Below are positions 12,515 to 24,141 of a stretch of 64,000 nucleotides of DNA, one piece after another (position 1 is the stretch's first letter; each line of letters opens with the position of its first letter). The stretch comes from Effrenium voratum (Eukaryota > Sar > Dinophyceae > Suessiales > Symbiodiniaceae). A program made the position numbers and the translations under genes. The stretch is taken from NCBI GenBank assembly GCA_963377175.1, contig CAUJNA010003494.1, positions 343,256-407,255 of the forward strand, given 5' to 3'. The notes below the pieces were generated by a model. It saw only the letters and a list, made by a program, of their open reading frames with translations. It did not search any database and was not told the DNA's origin.

Positions 12515-13108
12515 AAGGGCCCCTGGAATTAAGCCTTGGGCTTAAAATTTGGGGGCTTGAAGTACTACCCCCTTTGTGGGTTTGATGGTGGGCAGTTTTT
12601 AAGCAAGAGACATGTAAGAAAACTTGAGTTTGGGCAAGGTCTGCAGTTTGGTTTTTTTGGAGAGAGCATGAAGCTTCACCAGCATCACCTGGGATTGAAG
12701 TTGGCTAGGTAGTTAGCCAAGAGGTAACTGCATTTAGGAAGTTGCATTTTTCAGGGGGGGACCGTGCAGCTTATAGGGGCCCCTGGAATAAAGTCTTGGG
12801 CTCAAATTTTGGGGCTTGAGGTACTACCCCCTTTGTGGGTTTGATGGTGGGCAGGTTTTAAGCAAGAGACATGTAAGAAAACTTGAGTTTGGGCAAGGTC
12901 TGCAGTTTGGTTTTTTGGGGAAAGCATGAAGCTTTACCAGCATCACCTGGGATTGAAGTTGGCTGGGTAGTTGGCCAAGAGGTAACTGCATTTAGGAAGT
13001 TGTACTTTTCAGGGGGGGCCACGCATCAAGACTTTGTTATAGGGGCCCCTGGAATAAAGTCTTGGGCTTAAAATTTGGGGGCTTGAAGTACTACCCCCTT
13101 TGCTGGTT
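12515..13108. repeat. Tandem repeat of about 260 bp, two and a half copies
   Basis: Copies start with AGGGGCCCCTGGAATAAAG-type sequence at about 12516, 12775 and 13041. The first two run their full length with about 10% divergence. The third stops after about 65 bp at the CTACCCCCTTTG motif. The same unit order and spacing of about 260 bp argue for tandem duplication rather than dispersed insertion. No coding frame is shared by the copies. Confidence 0.9.
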
Positions 13109-14640
13109 GAGGAAAGAAGCAGGTGCCAAGAGCAAGGTGCCAAAGATCCAAGGACCAGGGGTGGCTATCTCTCCTCTCCTTCCTGTCCTTTCTCTCTTTC
13201 TCTCTTTCTCTCTTCTTTTTTGTGACTTTTTTTTTGGGATCTTTTTTTTTCATGGGTGGGGGGGGGGGGGCAGGGGCTTGTCTTTACTCCAGGTGCATTT
13301 ACTAATTGTTTTGGGCCCCGAGAAGTCTTTATTACGCGTGCATTTTTAATCCCATTTGGACATTACTTGTTGGGGTGTAGCTACTTGGTCAGGGCTGGCA
13401 AGCAGGACAAAAACAGAAGCTGGGAGGGCGATGTCAGGCGCTCACTTTCTCAGACATCGTTTTGCAGGAATACAATGCTGTTAGACCTTGCTTGATGCGC
13501 CCCCCCCTCCCCCAGAACAGTCAAAGCAGGGCCCTGAATATAGGTTTGGCAGGCTTTGAATTGCCATTGGCTAAACGTAGTGTTGATTCCCCAAATTTAG
13601 TGTTGCTAAGACTTACTCTCAGGTTCCCACAGCTTAGTGTGGTATTGTTCAAATTTGACCCACTCCAACCAAGCTTGACATTCAAGAAAGCCCCCAAACA
13701 GTCATATTAAACAGGATCACTGGTTTGCCCGATTTGCTTGGCCCATGTTTTTGCCCGGGTGTTTTTTCGCCAAACAACTTGACAGAAAAGGTGGTACTCA
13801 CACAGTGGGGGGGGCTGCTTAGGCCGCGGAAGCTTGACATAATTCAGGGCACCGATGTTAGACCATGTGCGACATGTGTAGGTATATACATTCAGGTTGT
13901 GCCGATTCAGCTGGGCTTCAAGGTGGCTACTTTTGGGGGATACCTCCGTCACGGTCCCTGGGCCTAGGCGAAGCCAGGCTCCGTTAAAGGGCGTGTTGAA
14001 TCCAAGGCGGATCATGAATGTGGCTCCAGCAACGTTGTGGACTCGCGTGAGGTTGTGTACCGGGCAGCGTTACTGATGCCCATGATGTTGAGGTTGAGAG
14101 GTGGACCACATAGTAAGGCGGGAGCGGCGTCCCTGACCGGGATGACAGCAGAGGAAGTGCCCCCTCACCCGAAGCACTTTCAGAACGAGGTGAACGCATC
14201 TCGCGCCAAAGCCGTTTGGCTTTCGATTTGCGCTGGCCGCAGGGTCTCAAGTTCTTTAACAATCTTTAACCTTTCCAGTATCTGCTGGACACAGCTAAAA
14301 AAAGAGCGCAGGCGCTGAATGCTTAGCGCATTACAATCGTGAGATCAGAAACTGTTTCTTTTTGGGGCAGGGTCAGGTTGCAGCACTTGAAAAACTTGGC
14401 AAGGGACGCTTGTACCTACTGAGTCAAAGCGCTTGCTGGCAGGCACTTGCTGAAAAGTTTGGCCGGGGACACATGAGTCCACTGCCTGCAAGTGCCCTTG
14501 ACCAGCACGGCGAAATGCATGCCTGGCCATTCGGACTTTCAATTCATGCACATCACTTCCGCGCAAGCCGGCATGCGTATTCGTTCAAGCTCCTGCGCAG
14601 GGAACTTGCGCACAGACACGCACAAGCACAAACAAACAAA
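13109..14640. other. No gene recognised
   Basis: Contains pyrimidine tracts (13170-13250), a G run at 13256-13270 and otherwise plain sequence. A polypyrimidine plus AG site occurs several times but no frame stands out. Confidence 0.45.
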
Positions 14641-14646
14641 CGAACA

Positions 14647-14785
14647 AACATACACACACACACACACACACAACACACAACACACAACACACAACACACA
14701 ACACACAACACACAACACACAACACACAACACACAACACACAACACACAATACACAACACAACACACAACACACAACCCACCCAC
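14647..14785. repeat. ACACACA / CACACAA microsatellite
   Basis: Tandem CACACAA heptamers preceded by a short CA run. Found between two stretches with no recognisable gene. Confidence 0.95.
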
Positions 14786-15667
14786 CCACTCACCCACGAA
14801 CCCGAGAATCCACGCACGCGCGCACTTGCGCCTCCCGCATCGTGCATTACGCGCACGCATCGCACATCACGCATCATGCATCACGCATCACACGCGGACG
14901 TGCCACACCAAGCTCGCACGCAAAGGCGCGCACAAGAGGATGGCAAGGTCACTTCCTGGCGTCCACGCAAGCCAACATACGTGTTGTGCTTGCTAGGAAG
15001 AAGCCTTATTGCACTTTATTGTTTGAATGGGAAGATTGCCTGCATTCCATGTTATTTGGCCATGCTGCCCAGAATCGATGCTGCTGGTTGATGTTTTGGT
15101 GACATTGTTTCTTCTTTTGGTTTCTGGCTCAAATATTTTCTTGTTTTTAGCCTTTTATGTTGCTTCTTTGGAAACGATGCTAGGTGTTTGTTGGCTATCT
15201 TGAAGTATATCTTCGATTCCCAATGTCCTTATTGCCATTCCCATACTCTGCCGGATCATCATTGTCTATGATTAGGAAGGATGCAACGTGATGTGCTGAG
15301 GCGTTTCTGGGCCACGTGCACCAATCACATCAGTATGTGCTTGTTGAACTAAGGTTGGGTCCATACGAAACTTGGCGCAACACACGTGCAGTCAGTTCAT
15401 TCGGTCAGCAAAATCCGTCACTTGGACAAGGCTAAGATTGTCGAGTGCTTGTTCCAGAGACTTGGGCAGGGGAAGCGCATGAGTGAACCAGTGATCGCCC
15501 TGGCAGCTCTGAGGGACAGTGGTCCTCCTGTCGAAGGATGCCAGCCAAGCAGGCGAACTCACTGGGCGGCGTGAAGATGTCCTTGCGTTGCCTGTGCTTC
15601 GGTGAGAGAGCCTGGAAAAGTCAATGGATCCGCCTCGCTTGCGCCTTTGTCCTGAAGATTGTCCTCC
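14786..15667. other. No gene recognised
   Basis: Short GCACGCATCRCACATCACGC-like imperfect repeats at 14850-14895, then plain sequence without convincing coding frames. Confidence 0.45.
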
Positions 15668-15955
15668 TACTGCTGCTGCTACTACCACTACTGCTACTAC
15701 TACCACTACTACTGCTGCTGTTTTGTTACTACTACTATTGTTACTTTTTTGTTTCATGTCTATTTTTATCATCACTGCTAGTATGGACGCTAAAGACGCC
15801 GAGGATGCCAGGACGCTGGGGACGCCCGGGACAGAGGTGACGCCGAGGATGCTACGCCGCCCGGGGCGCGGGGCGCGGGGACGCTGAGGATGCTGGGGAC
15901 TCTGGGGACGCCCAGGACACGCGGGGAACGCTGGGCACGCCATGGACGCCCGGCC
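15668..15955. repeat. CTA/CTG trinucleotide block and GGGACGC-type degenerate repeat
   Basis: 15668-15737 is (CTACTG)-like trinucleotide sequence. 15784-15955 is a degenerate array of GACGCC and GGGGACGC words. Confidence 0.85.
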
Positions 15956-17837
15956 GGGGTGTTTCGCAAGCAAGGGCCGCGGAAGCAAGCCGTGCGTGGA
16001 TTGCGAAAAGTAAGCCGCACTGGACGCTGGTGAGATGCATTTCACTGGCAGGCGCAGCATATTGTAGTTGTTTGTTGAAAAGTAAGCCGCATTGGACAGC
16101 GAAGTAAGCCGGCCTAAACTCTGTTAGCGTCCCATTTTATGCACTTACCGCATCTCAGTGTTGGCCGGGTTTGGGCGCTACCACATTCTTCAGCAACCAT
16201 TGCTCTGCAAACTAACTCTCGCAAGAACGTGGCTTGAGTGCAGGCATACTCTTTGAGCAGCTCGTCGAGATCCCTGTCAGAGGCCGTCAAAGCCCGGCTT
16301 CGAATCGGAATGTGTGTGTGTGTGTTTTCAATGTAGCGTCAGCCACCCCTGAAGTGTTGGTTTCCACCGTTGGACTGGTTGACAGTGGATTTACTGCACC
16401 CCACCTCCGCCGGAAACCAAGAAGTAAGATGCGGTTTCACATGTTTAGATGAAGGCTCTGTTTGTGTGTGAGTTCATGCGATTCCAGCGTTTACTAGTGA
16501 AAGTGAAGTGAGATTTGGCAAACAACAGCCAAAAAAAACGCATGCCCACACAGCTGGATGCGAAAGACACTCACTTAGGCGAAGCCTTTCATGTAGAAGT
16601 TTTGCTGAAAGTGCACCCCTTCCTGTCCAGCAGTTCTCCACGCCATTTTGTGGAAAACAATGGGATTTACAATGTAATTACAACAAGCGGAGGGTAAGTC
16701 ACCTTCATGACATAGCACCGAGCGCAAGGCAAGCACGAAATGAGCCAGCCACAAACAAGCACTTGCTTACATGTGCGCATCGCTGCAGAATAACGATCAA
16801 TGTTGGTCTATGCATTCACGGCGTCAAAATCGGCTTGAGGGGACGTTGGTTGCAGCCCACTCAACATTTGGAAGCGACGTATTTTCGGGGATGTGTTTGG
16901 CCTTGTCTCACGTCTTTGGAAGTGAAGGGCTGTTCTTGCAGATGCCTTTCGGCGTGGCCCTTGGACGTGTCACGCGTCAAAATGCACGTGTCAGCATTCC
17001 GGTTCACTGCCTGGTTTAGGCATGAGTCAAACACGCACAGCAAGACTTTTTGCACTCAAGCAAACCCAAGGACTGGTCACAAAGCGATAGACGGCGCGCA
17101 GCTGGCAAGCATGATCCAAGCCAGAAAATGTGTGCTGTACAAACAACTTGCTCCATGCATTCTTCAGTCATAGTGGATGTCTAAAGTCGGCACTTGATGT
17201 CCTGAGCGCCTTGTCTTTGCATTGGAGCCTCCAGCTTGCGTCCCCTCAAGAACATGCGCACGCACGCAGGATGCCAGGCAGGGCCGGCCGGCAGTTGCGC
17301 AGCATCAGTGTTGCAAGTGCGCTGGGAATCCAGTTTCCGAGGCCCGATGACTTGAAGCGGATCCCACACTGGCCTGCGAGGGTTGGCTTCTTACTTGGGT
17401 GTGTCTCAAAATGGGGGCTACGACAAGTTTGCGCAAAAAGAAGCACCTACTTGCCGCGGGCGCTCGACAATGTGTTTTTTGAACTTGCTACTTCTTTTCT
17501 CCCCATCCGCTGGGTTCCTTCTTGCCTGGCTGCTTTCGAGACGTTCATTTGAATGATGCAGCTGGGCACAAAGCTAGCCTTTGGCAGAGTGACGTTGCAA
17601 AACAAGCCAATTCGCGATGTCAGCCACTGCGACTGCAGCAAGCTTGAAGGGTGAAGTTTGAGATGTGTTATTTGCACGTTCAGGCGGAGCACTTGTCCGC
17701 ACACTTCGCAACAAGACAAGATGTCCTCCTGTTTGTTTTGCCGCCAATTCGATTTGCCCACCTTGGCCAATTGTTTGGATGGAAATTGAGTGTTGATACT
17801 CGCTTGCCAGGCCTTCCTTCCGGGCCACAAGAGCAGA
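15956..17837. other. No gene recognised
   Basis: Contains two copies of the GAAAAGTAAGCCGCAYTGGA word (about 16005-16024 and 16077-16096). Otherwise ordinary sequence up to the abrupt AT-rich island. Confidence 0.45.
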
Positions 17838-20081
17838 GTAAGTGCAAAATAATGCGATCTAGTAATATTGAATCTTATATTAGATTAATATATTTTAATT
17901 AATATTTTGCTAAAATAATATATGATTTATGTAATATAATATATATATATAGAGAGATTTATTTATTTATATTAATTATTGAATTCTATAACAAATATAA
18001 TTTACAAAAATATTTAATTAATTTGAAAATAATAATTGATTTTATAAATTGAAATATAATTTTATATTATTGATTATGAATATATTTATATAATGGGTTG
18101 GAGATTTAATATTACTAAAATAAATTGATGATTGAAAGATTGAGGATTTTTATAGATGATTATGTAAATTGGAAAATAATTTTTATTAAAATTCGATTTG
18201 ATTAATTTACATAATGAATTGATTCTTATTTATAAAATAATATATAATTGTGAATTATTGGGATTTAGATTATAATTTGATATATTTTATATATAATTAG
18301 ATATTAATGGTTTGTTATTATATAGATAATAATATTTATGGATTTGGATTAATTGATTATATTAAATAATATATAAAATTATAATATTGATTAGAAATAT
18401 AAATAGGATCTTATAATATATTATTTGGTTTTTGTTGTAAAAGATCGACTAAATAATAATATATATTTCGATATGAAACGGTTTTTATTTAAATTATGAA
18501 AATTTTATTGGTAGTGTTAGTTTTGCGTTTTTTAAGAGATTTAAATGTATTTTTTACGAAAATGATGTGTTTGTTATATTTGTGTTTTTCCGAAAGAGGT
18601 GTGTTTATTATGAAATTTAATTATATATTTCCTCAATTTTTGGTTTTTGAATATAGATTACCGAAACTATTTTTTTGTTTATTAAAAAAATAAAATAATT
18701 ATATGTTTAATTTTTTTAATTGAATAATAATTTAATCTTTTTTAATAAATTCTTTTTAATTACAAATAATAATACTTATATCAATTAATAATATATTAAA
18801 TCTTAAATTTTATTATAATAATTAAAATATTTATTAATTATTAAAAATAAAATATATATTTACAATATATATTTTAATACTAAATCTATGGATTTTATTT
18901 TATTTTTTATTAAAAAAAAATATTCTAAAAAACATATTTTTATAAATTCATAAATAACTAGTTATTAAATCTTGGCTCCCAATTTTGTAATATAAATTGC
19001 CATTCCCTAGGGATCCGTATCATTCGGGTTATATAAACACGTAATTATTGCGGCACAATACATTTAACTAACAAACGTGCAAATCACTAACAAACACACT
19101 AATGCGAGCCTTTTCTTAAAATTATTATTATAAACTATTCAATCATAAAATAAATTCCAATATTTTCAATTAAATTTTAAATATTCTTTAAATATTAATA
19201 AAATTATATATAAATCTTTAACCCCATATAACAAAAAATGGAAATGAAGAAATCAAAATCTTTAAAATTAAAATCCATTAAATAATAGTTTTTTTTTTTT
19301 TTTTTTTTTTAAAATTAAATTATATATTCAAATTAAAATAATAAAATATCTTAATTATATTATATATTAAATTGTATCTATCAAATACCAAAAATAAAAA
19401 AATAATAATTATCATTCCTAAAAAATATATCCTTCAAATGTTCAAAGAAATAATATAAAAACTACATAAAACACCAATAATATATTATTTTTTTAAAACA
19501 AATTAATTCAATTTCCAAAAAATAAATAATTAAAAATCCAAATATCCAAATTCCTAATAATAATCCTATTTTCAAATTAGAACCTAAAATCAAAAATGAA
19601 ATTTATTTCAAAAAAAAACAAAAAAATACCTATAAAAAAAACGTCCATTTCCACAAAAAAAGAAATCTCCTTTCCCAAAAAATTATAAAACCAAACCAAA
19701 AATATTAAACCAATTCTAAAAACGATTTAAATCAATCAATAAAAATACTAAATCAATCAACCAAAATATTAAACCCGTCAACAAAAACAATTAAACCAAT
19801 ATTAAACCAATTCTAAACCATATTTATTAAAATATTACTTAAAGAACACCCGATTTAACCCTCATTTTGTTTTTAAAAATTCATCTATTAATCCCCCCAT
19901 TTTATTTAGGAGTAAAGAAAAAAGAAGAAAAAACACCTTTTATTATTCATTCCCCATCATTTTTTTTAAAACAAATATATCGGGAAATATAATTCATATA
20001 TATATATATATTGAATTGTTATCCTTTATTGAACCTAAATATGCATTTTATATAATTCAATATGCACCCGTTTGGGTGCAG
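17838..20081. other. AT-rich island with mid-point GC-skew flip
   Basis: Composition changes abruptly from balanced to extremely AT-rich at about 17846 and back at about 20060. In three sampled lines of the left half (18121-18180, 18241-18360) I count 29 G and no C in 180 bases. In the right half, 19681-19800 has 23 C and 2 G. The left half is also T-biased and the right half A-biased, so each half is keto- or amino-rich on the plus strand. A less extreme block at about 18990-19110 separates the halves, and a T24 run lies near 19290. The island begins with GTAAGT (17838) and ends in a GTGCAG|G context (20081). I see no gene, rRNA or tRNA. Candidate readings: a giant intron, a centromere-like or replication-linked element, or foreign DNA. 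Confidence 0.85.
20063..20080. repeat. Hairpin at right edge of AT island
   Basis: TGCACCC and GGGTGCA form a perfect 7-bp stem around a GTTT loop, exactly where composition returns to balanced. It could mark an element end or be chance. Confidence 0.7.
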
Positions 20082-23000
20082 GCATACGGACGAATCGGAC
20101 GCGTTGCTTTTCCAGTGTGTTCTTGTTGCATTGGTATATTGGCTATGGCCACGTTCAGGAAGCCAAGGAAAGAATTCACATTGGTCTAGTGCGAGTCATA
20201 CGTTGAACACACGTACTCACACACAGAGACGCACATCCAGCAAGTGAAGAATGGAAGCTTCTTGCCCCTGAACCTGAAGAGCTTGCATGCCACAGGTTTC
20301 TGTGACATTTGGATTGTCTCTGCAACCCATGCTTTACGCCCTAGTGACAACTAGGCTGCCAGTTGACGGCATTGGATTCATCCAGCTTGCACGCATCAGA
20401 ACGAGAATGTACATCCTTTCCACAGGAACCATTCTGACCAAAGTTGTGATCCAGCATGTTTCATCAACTTCTGGAGTTGCAAGCTGGTGGCTGGAATGAG
20501 ACACACCCAAGCGTGTTGAATCACAGCTCAATCCTCGGGACCTGTTGACACGACTTCAGGGCCCTTCAGTGACATTGGGCCCAGGAAAATATAACAAGGC
20601 TGGGCAATGGCGGTGAGCGTAGCCCGACTAATCCCGATTGTATGATTTGGAGACTCGTGGCAGCCTTACGGAGTAGGGCAGGCGTGAGTGCATGGTGCCG
20701 ATGTCAAATCTTGGAATGGGTTTCCGGATGTTTCCGCTTCAACATCAGACTTCTGGCCTGAAAGCAGTTGCCCCTCCTCTCTGACATGGCGTCGTGCAAT
20801 TGAAATACAATTTCCGTTCCGGGCTGACAACTCAAACCGATGTTCCTTATCCTTGCCAGCATGATCTGGCATGTTGGAGCCTCCATGTCCTTCCTGAGAT
20901 CTGCAAGCACTACTCTCAGCTCGAAGAGGAATTCATCTCGAAAGAATGTGCCAACAAGTGTCTTCCAATCGCCCATGAAGGGCCAACCCTGTATCATGGT
21001 GTGCTTTGCAGTGCATCTCGATAAAACCCCTATGAATCCGTATGAACTACAAGAGCTGTTTTGAGATTCCAATGTGCCCGTTCAATCCCAGCCATCCTCG
21101 AGACGGGTCCACTCCGGTCGTTGGCCTGGAGCTTCTGCTCCAGTGGGCCGCCAGTGAGCACGCCATCCACAAAGGCATCCAGCTCGTGGAAGCGCATGGG
21201 GCCACTGTGCACCTGTCAGCCGTGTTCCAACAGCACTGCCTTTGCCGGTGTTTCAACTGAATCTCTGGATGCTTAGATGTGCCAAGGCAAAAGTTACACG
21301 GTGCCAATAGATGCCTGGCAAGCTATTCACTGCACGAGCCAGAAGATGCAGTAGCAATGTCTAACGAGTCCCGTATGTCACTGGACCTTTTAAGGGTGCC
21401 CGCTTGCAAGGCATCAACATTGTCTAAGATGCAGCACCAGCTCTGAGACTTCTGGTATAAAGGCGCTTGGGATTCTATGATGAAGCTAATTGCTCGAGGC
21501 AACACCGAACATGCGCCCTTTGAGGTCGCGTCTGGAGAATTGATGAGCTGAGCAGCACATCTGTTTTCTCGAAATCATTTGGGCGGGATGAGGAACAACT
21601 TGAAATTCTTCACTCAGATCCAGGCAAGCGAAACTGTCGCAAAGGAGAACTGCAAGGTGTTTCAGTCAAAGGGACCCCCAAACAAGTTACCCTAAAAACA
21701 ACAACATACACGATATGCCCGGCCTGGCTCTGCGCGGCAGCATCGAGTGTGGAAATCAAACAAGCGTGACCACAGACAAAAGGACGACACAGTCCGGCTG
21801 AAAATGCAGTGCAAATACTCTGCCCCGTATGATCATCTCGTTCATCTTGTACTATTAATCATCTTCGGACGATTTGTTGTGAATGTTAGAATCGTTGGAA
21901 GTCGTGCATCTTATGTTCAGCGGTTTCAATTTTGGCGGTGCGTGGGAATCTTGTGGTTGTTTGTCTTTCTAGTCATGTGTTAGTTGTATCTTTGTTTATA
22001 AGTGTGCTGTAATAATAGGATTCTTTTGGGGTCTGCGGTCATGAATAATATGATTGTCTTCTTCTAAAGATCTATGGACATGTATTCTTATCTCAGCGCC
22101 TTTCACTGTCTCCTCAACTCTCTATCCTCGGTCCCTCACTAAGCTTTCCCAACCGATCGATGGGCAGCAAACAATGGACAGGCAATCATTGCATGTGAAG
22201 AGTTAAAGAGCATAAAGCATCACTAAATGAGACTCAAACATGGGCCAAAAGTCAGGCGCCCGACAAGGAAGCCATTCACGCTTGTTGATAATCTGGGAAA
22301 GCATATGAAGTGTTTGACACGTGCTTTTGTCGTAAGACACATTGTTGGCAAATGCTCGGTACCAAAAACATAAAACATCCAGTCCTTTCTAGACGTAGGC
22401 TAAAGGGGCCATTCAGCACTCACAGAAGTGGTTGCTGCTCAAAGACTTACTTTTGCACAAAGCAAACACATACCATGCAGGCCGCTGAATCTCATTCGAA
22501 ATTAGGCAGACTGCGTTATCATTGTGCAATCCCCCAGCCTACAGTATTGATGCGCATTCTTCAGGGTACTCTTTTTTATTGGGTGGTTTCAAACAAAACC
22601 AGGAGCAAATGAGGATTGCGGGCTCCCGCTGTTTTGACACATACCCACTCCCCCTATTTTGACACACCCACAACTACCCACATGTGTAGATGAGCGTATG
22701 CTAAGTCGAATACGTCAAACATGATGACCAAACTTCCAGCCGACATCTCCCTTGCCTTGAACCGCGACCTCTTGGGCCGGTAGGCAACCTGAGGTACGAC
22801 TTGACTCAAGCAAACCAAGCGAGCACCCCATATGCGCGTTCGCAGAAGTTCTTGCCTACAAAGCAGACGGGCCCTATCAGTTAAAGGGGCAGCAATGCAC
22901 ACTTCCTGAGAGGGCAGAAAAATACTATGAATATCTTCTTCGCATCATATCTATAGTCAGAAGTCGTTGTCAAAGGCAGCTTAGTTGCGAATCTTCCGTC

Positions 23001-24101
23001 ATACGAAACGTTGATTCCTAGCTAGATGACTATGTGACACAGTAAAGTTTTAGCACATAAATAGAATTGGACAACATGATAATGGCAATTCAACAGCATT
23101 AGCACGGACAAGCTACAGTCGCGAGCGTACAGGCTACCTCTGAAAAGCGGGGTTCGGAACGGGCTCAGCATTGGAATGCCAAGATCAAGCTTGTGAGGAA
23201 CCTCCAGAACCCTCTGCAGGCATTGGAATGGCAAGATCAAGCGTTTGGCGAACTTCAAGAGGTGAGCCGATAAGCCCTGTCTGCGAGTTGATCTGTTGCG
23301 CAACAGTATTGAATTTTGAGATCCCACACTTTCGCAGATCCGACTTGTATAGTCGCGACGAACAATTCGCAGCTCCGGCTGGCAAACTCCCTTTTCTAGT
23401 GCTCAAGTACTTAGCTATAGCACGTGAGCAAAGTACAGTTTGCAGCTCCAGCTCGACAATCGTATCTCTGCCTTGTAAGGCAGCAGTATGGATAATAACA
23501 TCAAGTTTCTGATACTACTCTTGCTACCTAGCCTTGGAGTGCGCTTGGTTGCGTGCACGAATCATACACAGGCAAACCCACATGGAGGTTCTTGCACGCA
23601 AATTCCCACAGTCACTCACGCTGAAAGCATTCAACAAGGCATGTGCGTGACTCTCCAGGCAGTCCGCTAGAGATAAAATCAGCGCTCAGCTTGTGTGGCA
23701 CCCAGTCATTTGTTTGTCTGTTTGTGTTTGGGATCCGGTGGTTTGCGTGGACGGGCTGGTCAGGCATGGTCCACCATCTGGGCTTGTTAGCAATTCTAGA
23801 GAGTGGTTTCACAACTACGCCAGCCCACCGTGCGACTGCCTGAATATTCCAACCCTGCATCCCATGCAGCAAACCCAAGATCGAATTTAAGCAGGGTGCT
23901 TTTGTTCAGGTATGGCGAAGCCTGCTAACAAATTGGAACACCTGACGAACAGCCTTTGTGCATTCCTGTTGCTGGCTCCTTGCTTGCACCTATTGAGGAT
24001 GTAGGCTAAGCGCCCCGAGCCAAAGGTGGGATGTGCCGCCGTTCTGGTTTAGCAGGAAATTGCGCCATCTACTTTCACCTGGTGTAGAATTTCGGTGGGC
24101 A
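20082..24101. other. No gene recognised; coding-like minus-strand patches
   Basis: The minus strand at 20704-21212 reads in patches like degraded coding sequence (for example FFRDEFLFELRVVLADLRKD), interrupted by stops and frame changes. I recognise no family. At 23169 and 23219 a word GCATTGGAATGSCAAGATCA is repeated 50 bp apart. 23330-23480 carries two diverged CAGCTCCRGCTSG cores of the 60-mer repeat family. Confidence 0.35.
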
Positions 24102-24133
24102 GCCTCGATTTGAACATATGTTCAAATCGAGGC
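24102..24133. repeat. Perfect 32-bp palindrome
   Basis: The left arm GCCTCGATTTGAACAT is followed without spacer by its exact reverse complement. Outside it GGGCA (24097-24101) can pair with TGCCC (24137-24141) across a 3-nt bulge, extending the foldback. Not followed by a T tract and not near a recognised gene. Confidence 0.95.
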
Positions 24134-24141
24134 GGTTGCCC

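Noticed and set aside
18496..18693. 65-codon hydrophobic open frame in the AT island (MKILLVVLVLRFL...)
   Set aside because: Expected by chance in T-rich sequence; no homology recognised, so not called as a gene.
17838..20081. Mitochondrial or plastid DNA insertion
   Set aside because: No recognisable cox1, cox3, cob, rRNA or tRNA fragment could be read; composition is more extreme than I would expect. Not excluded without a database search.
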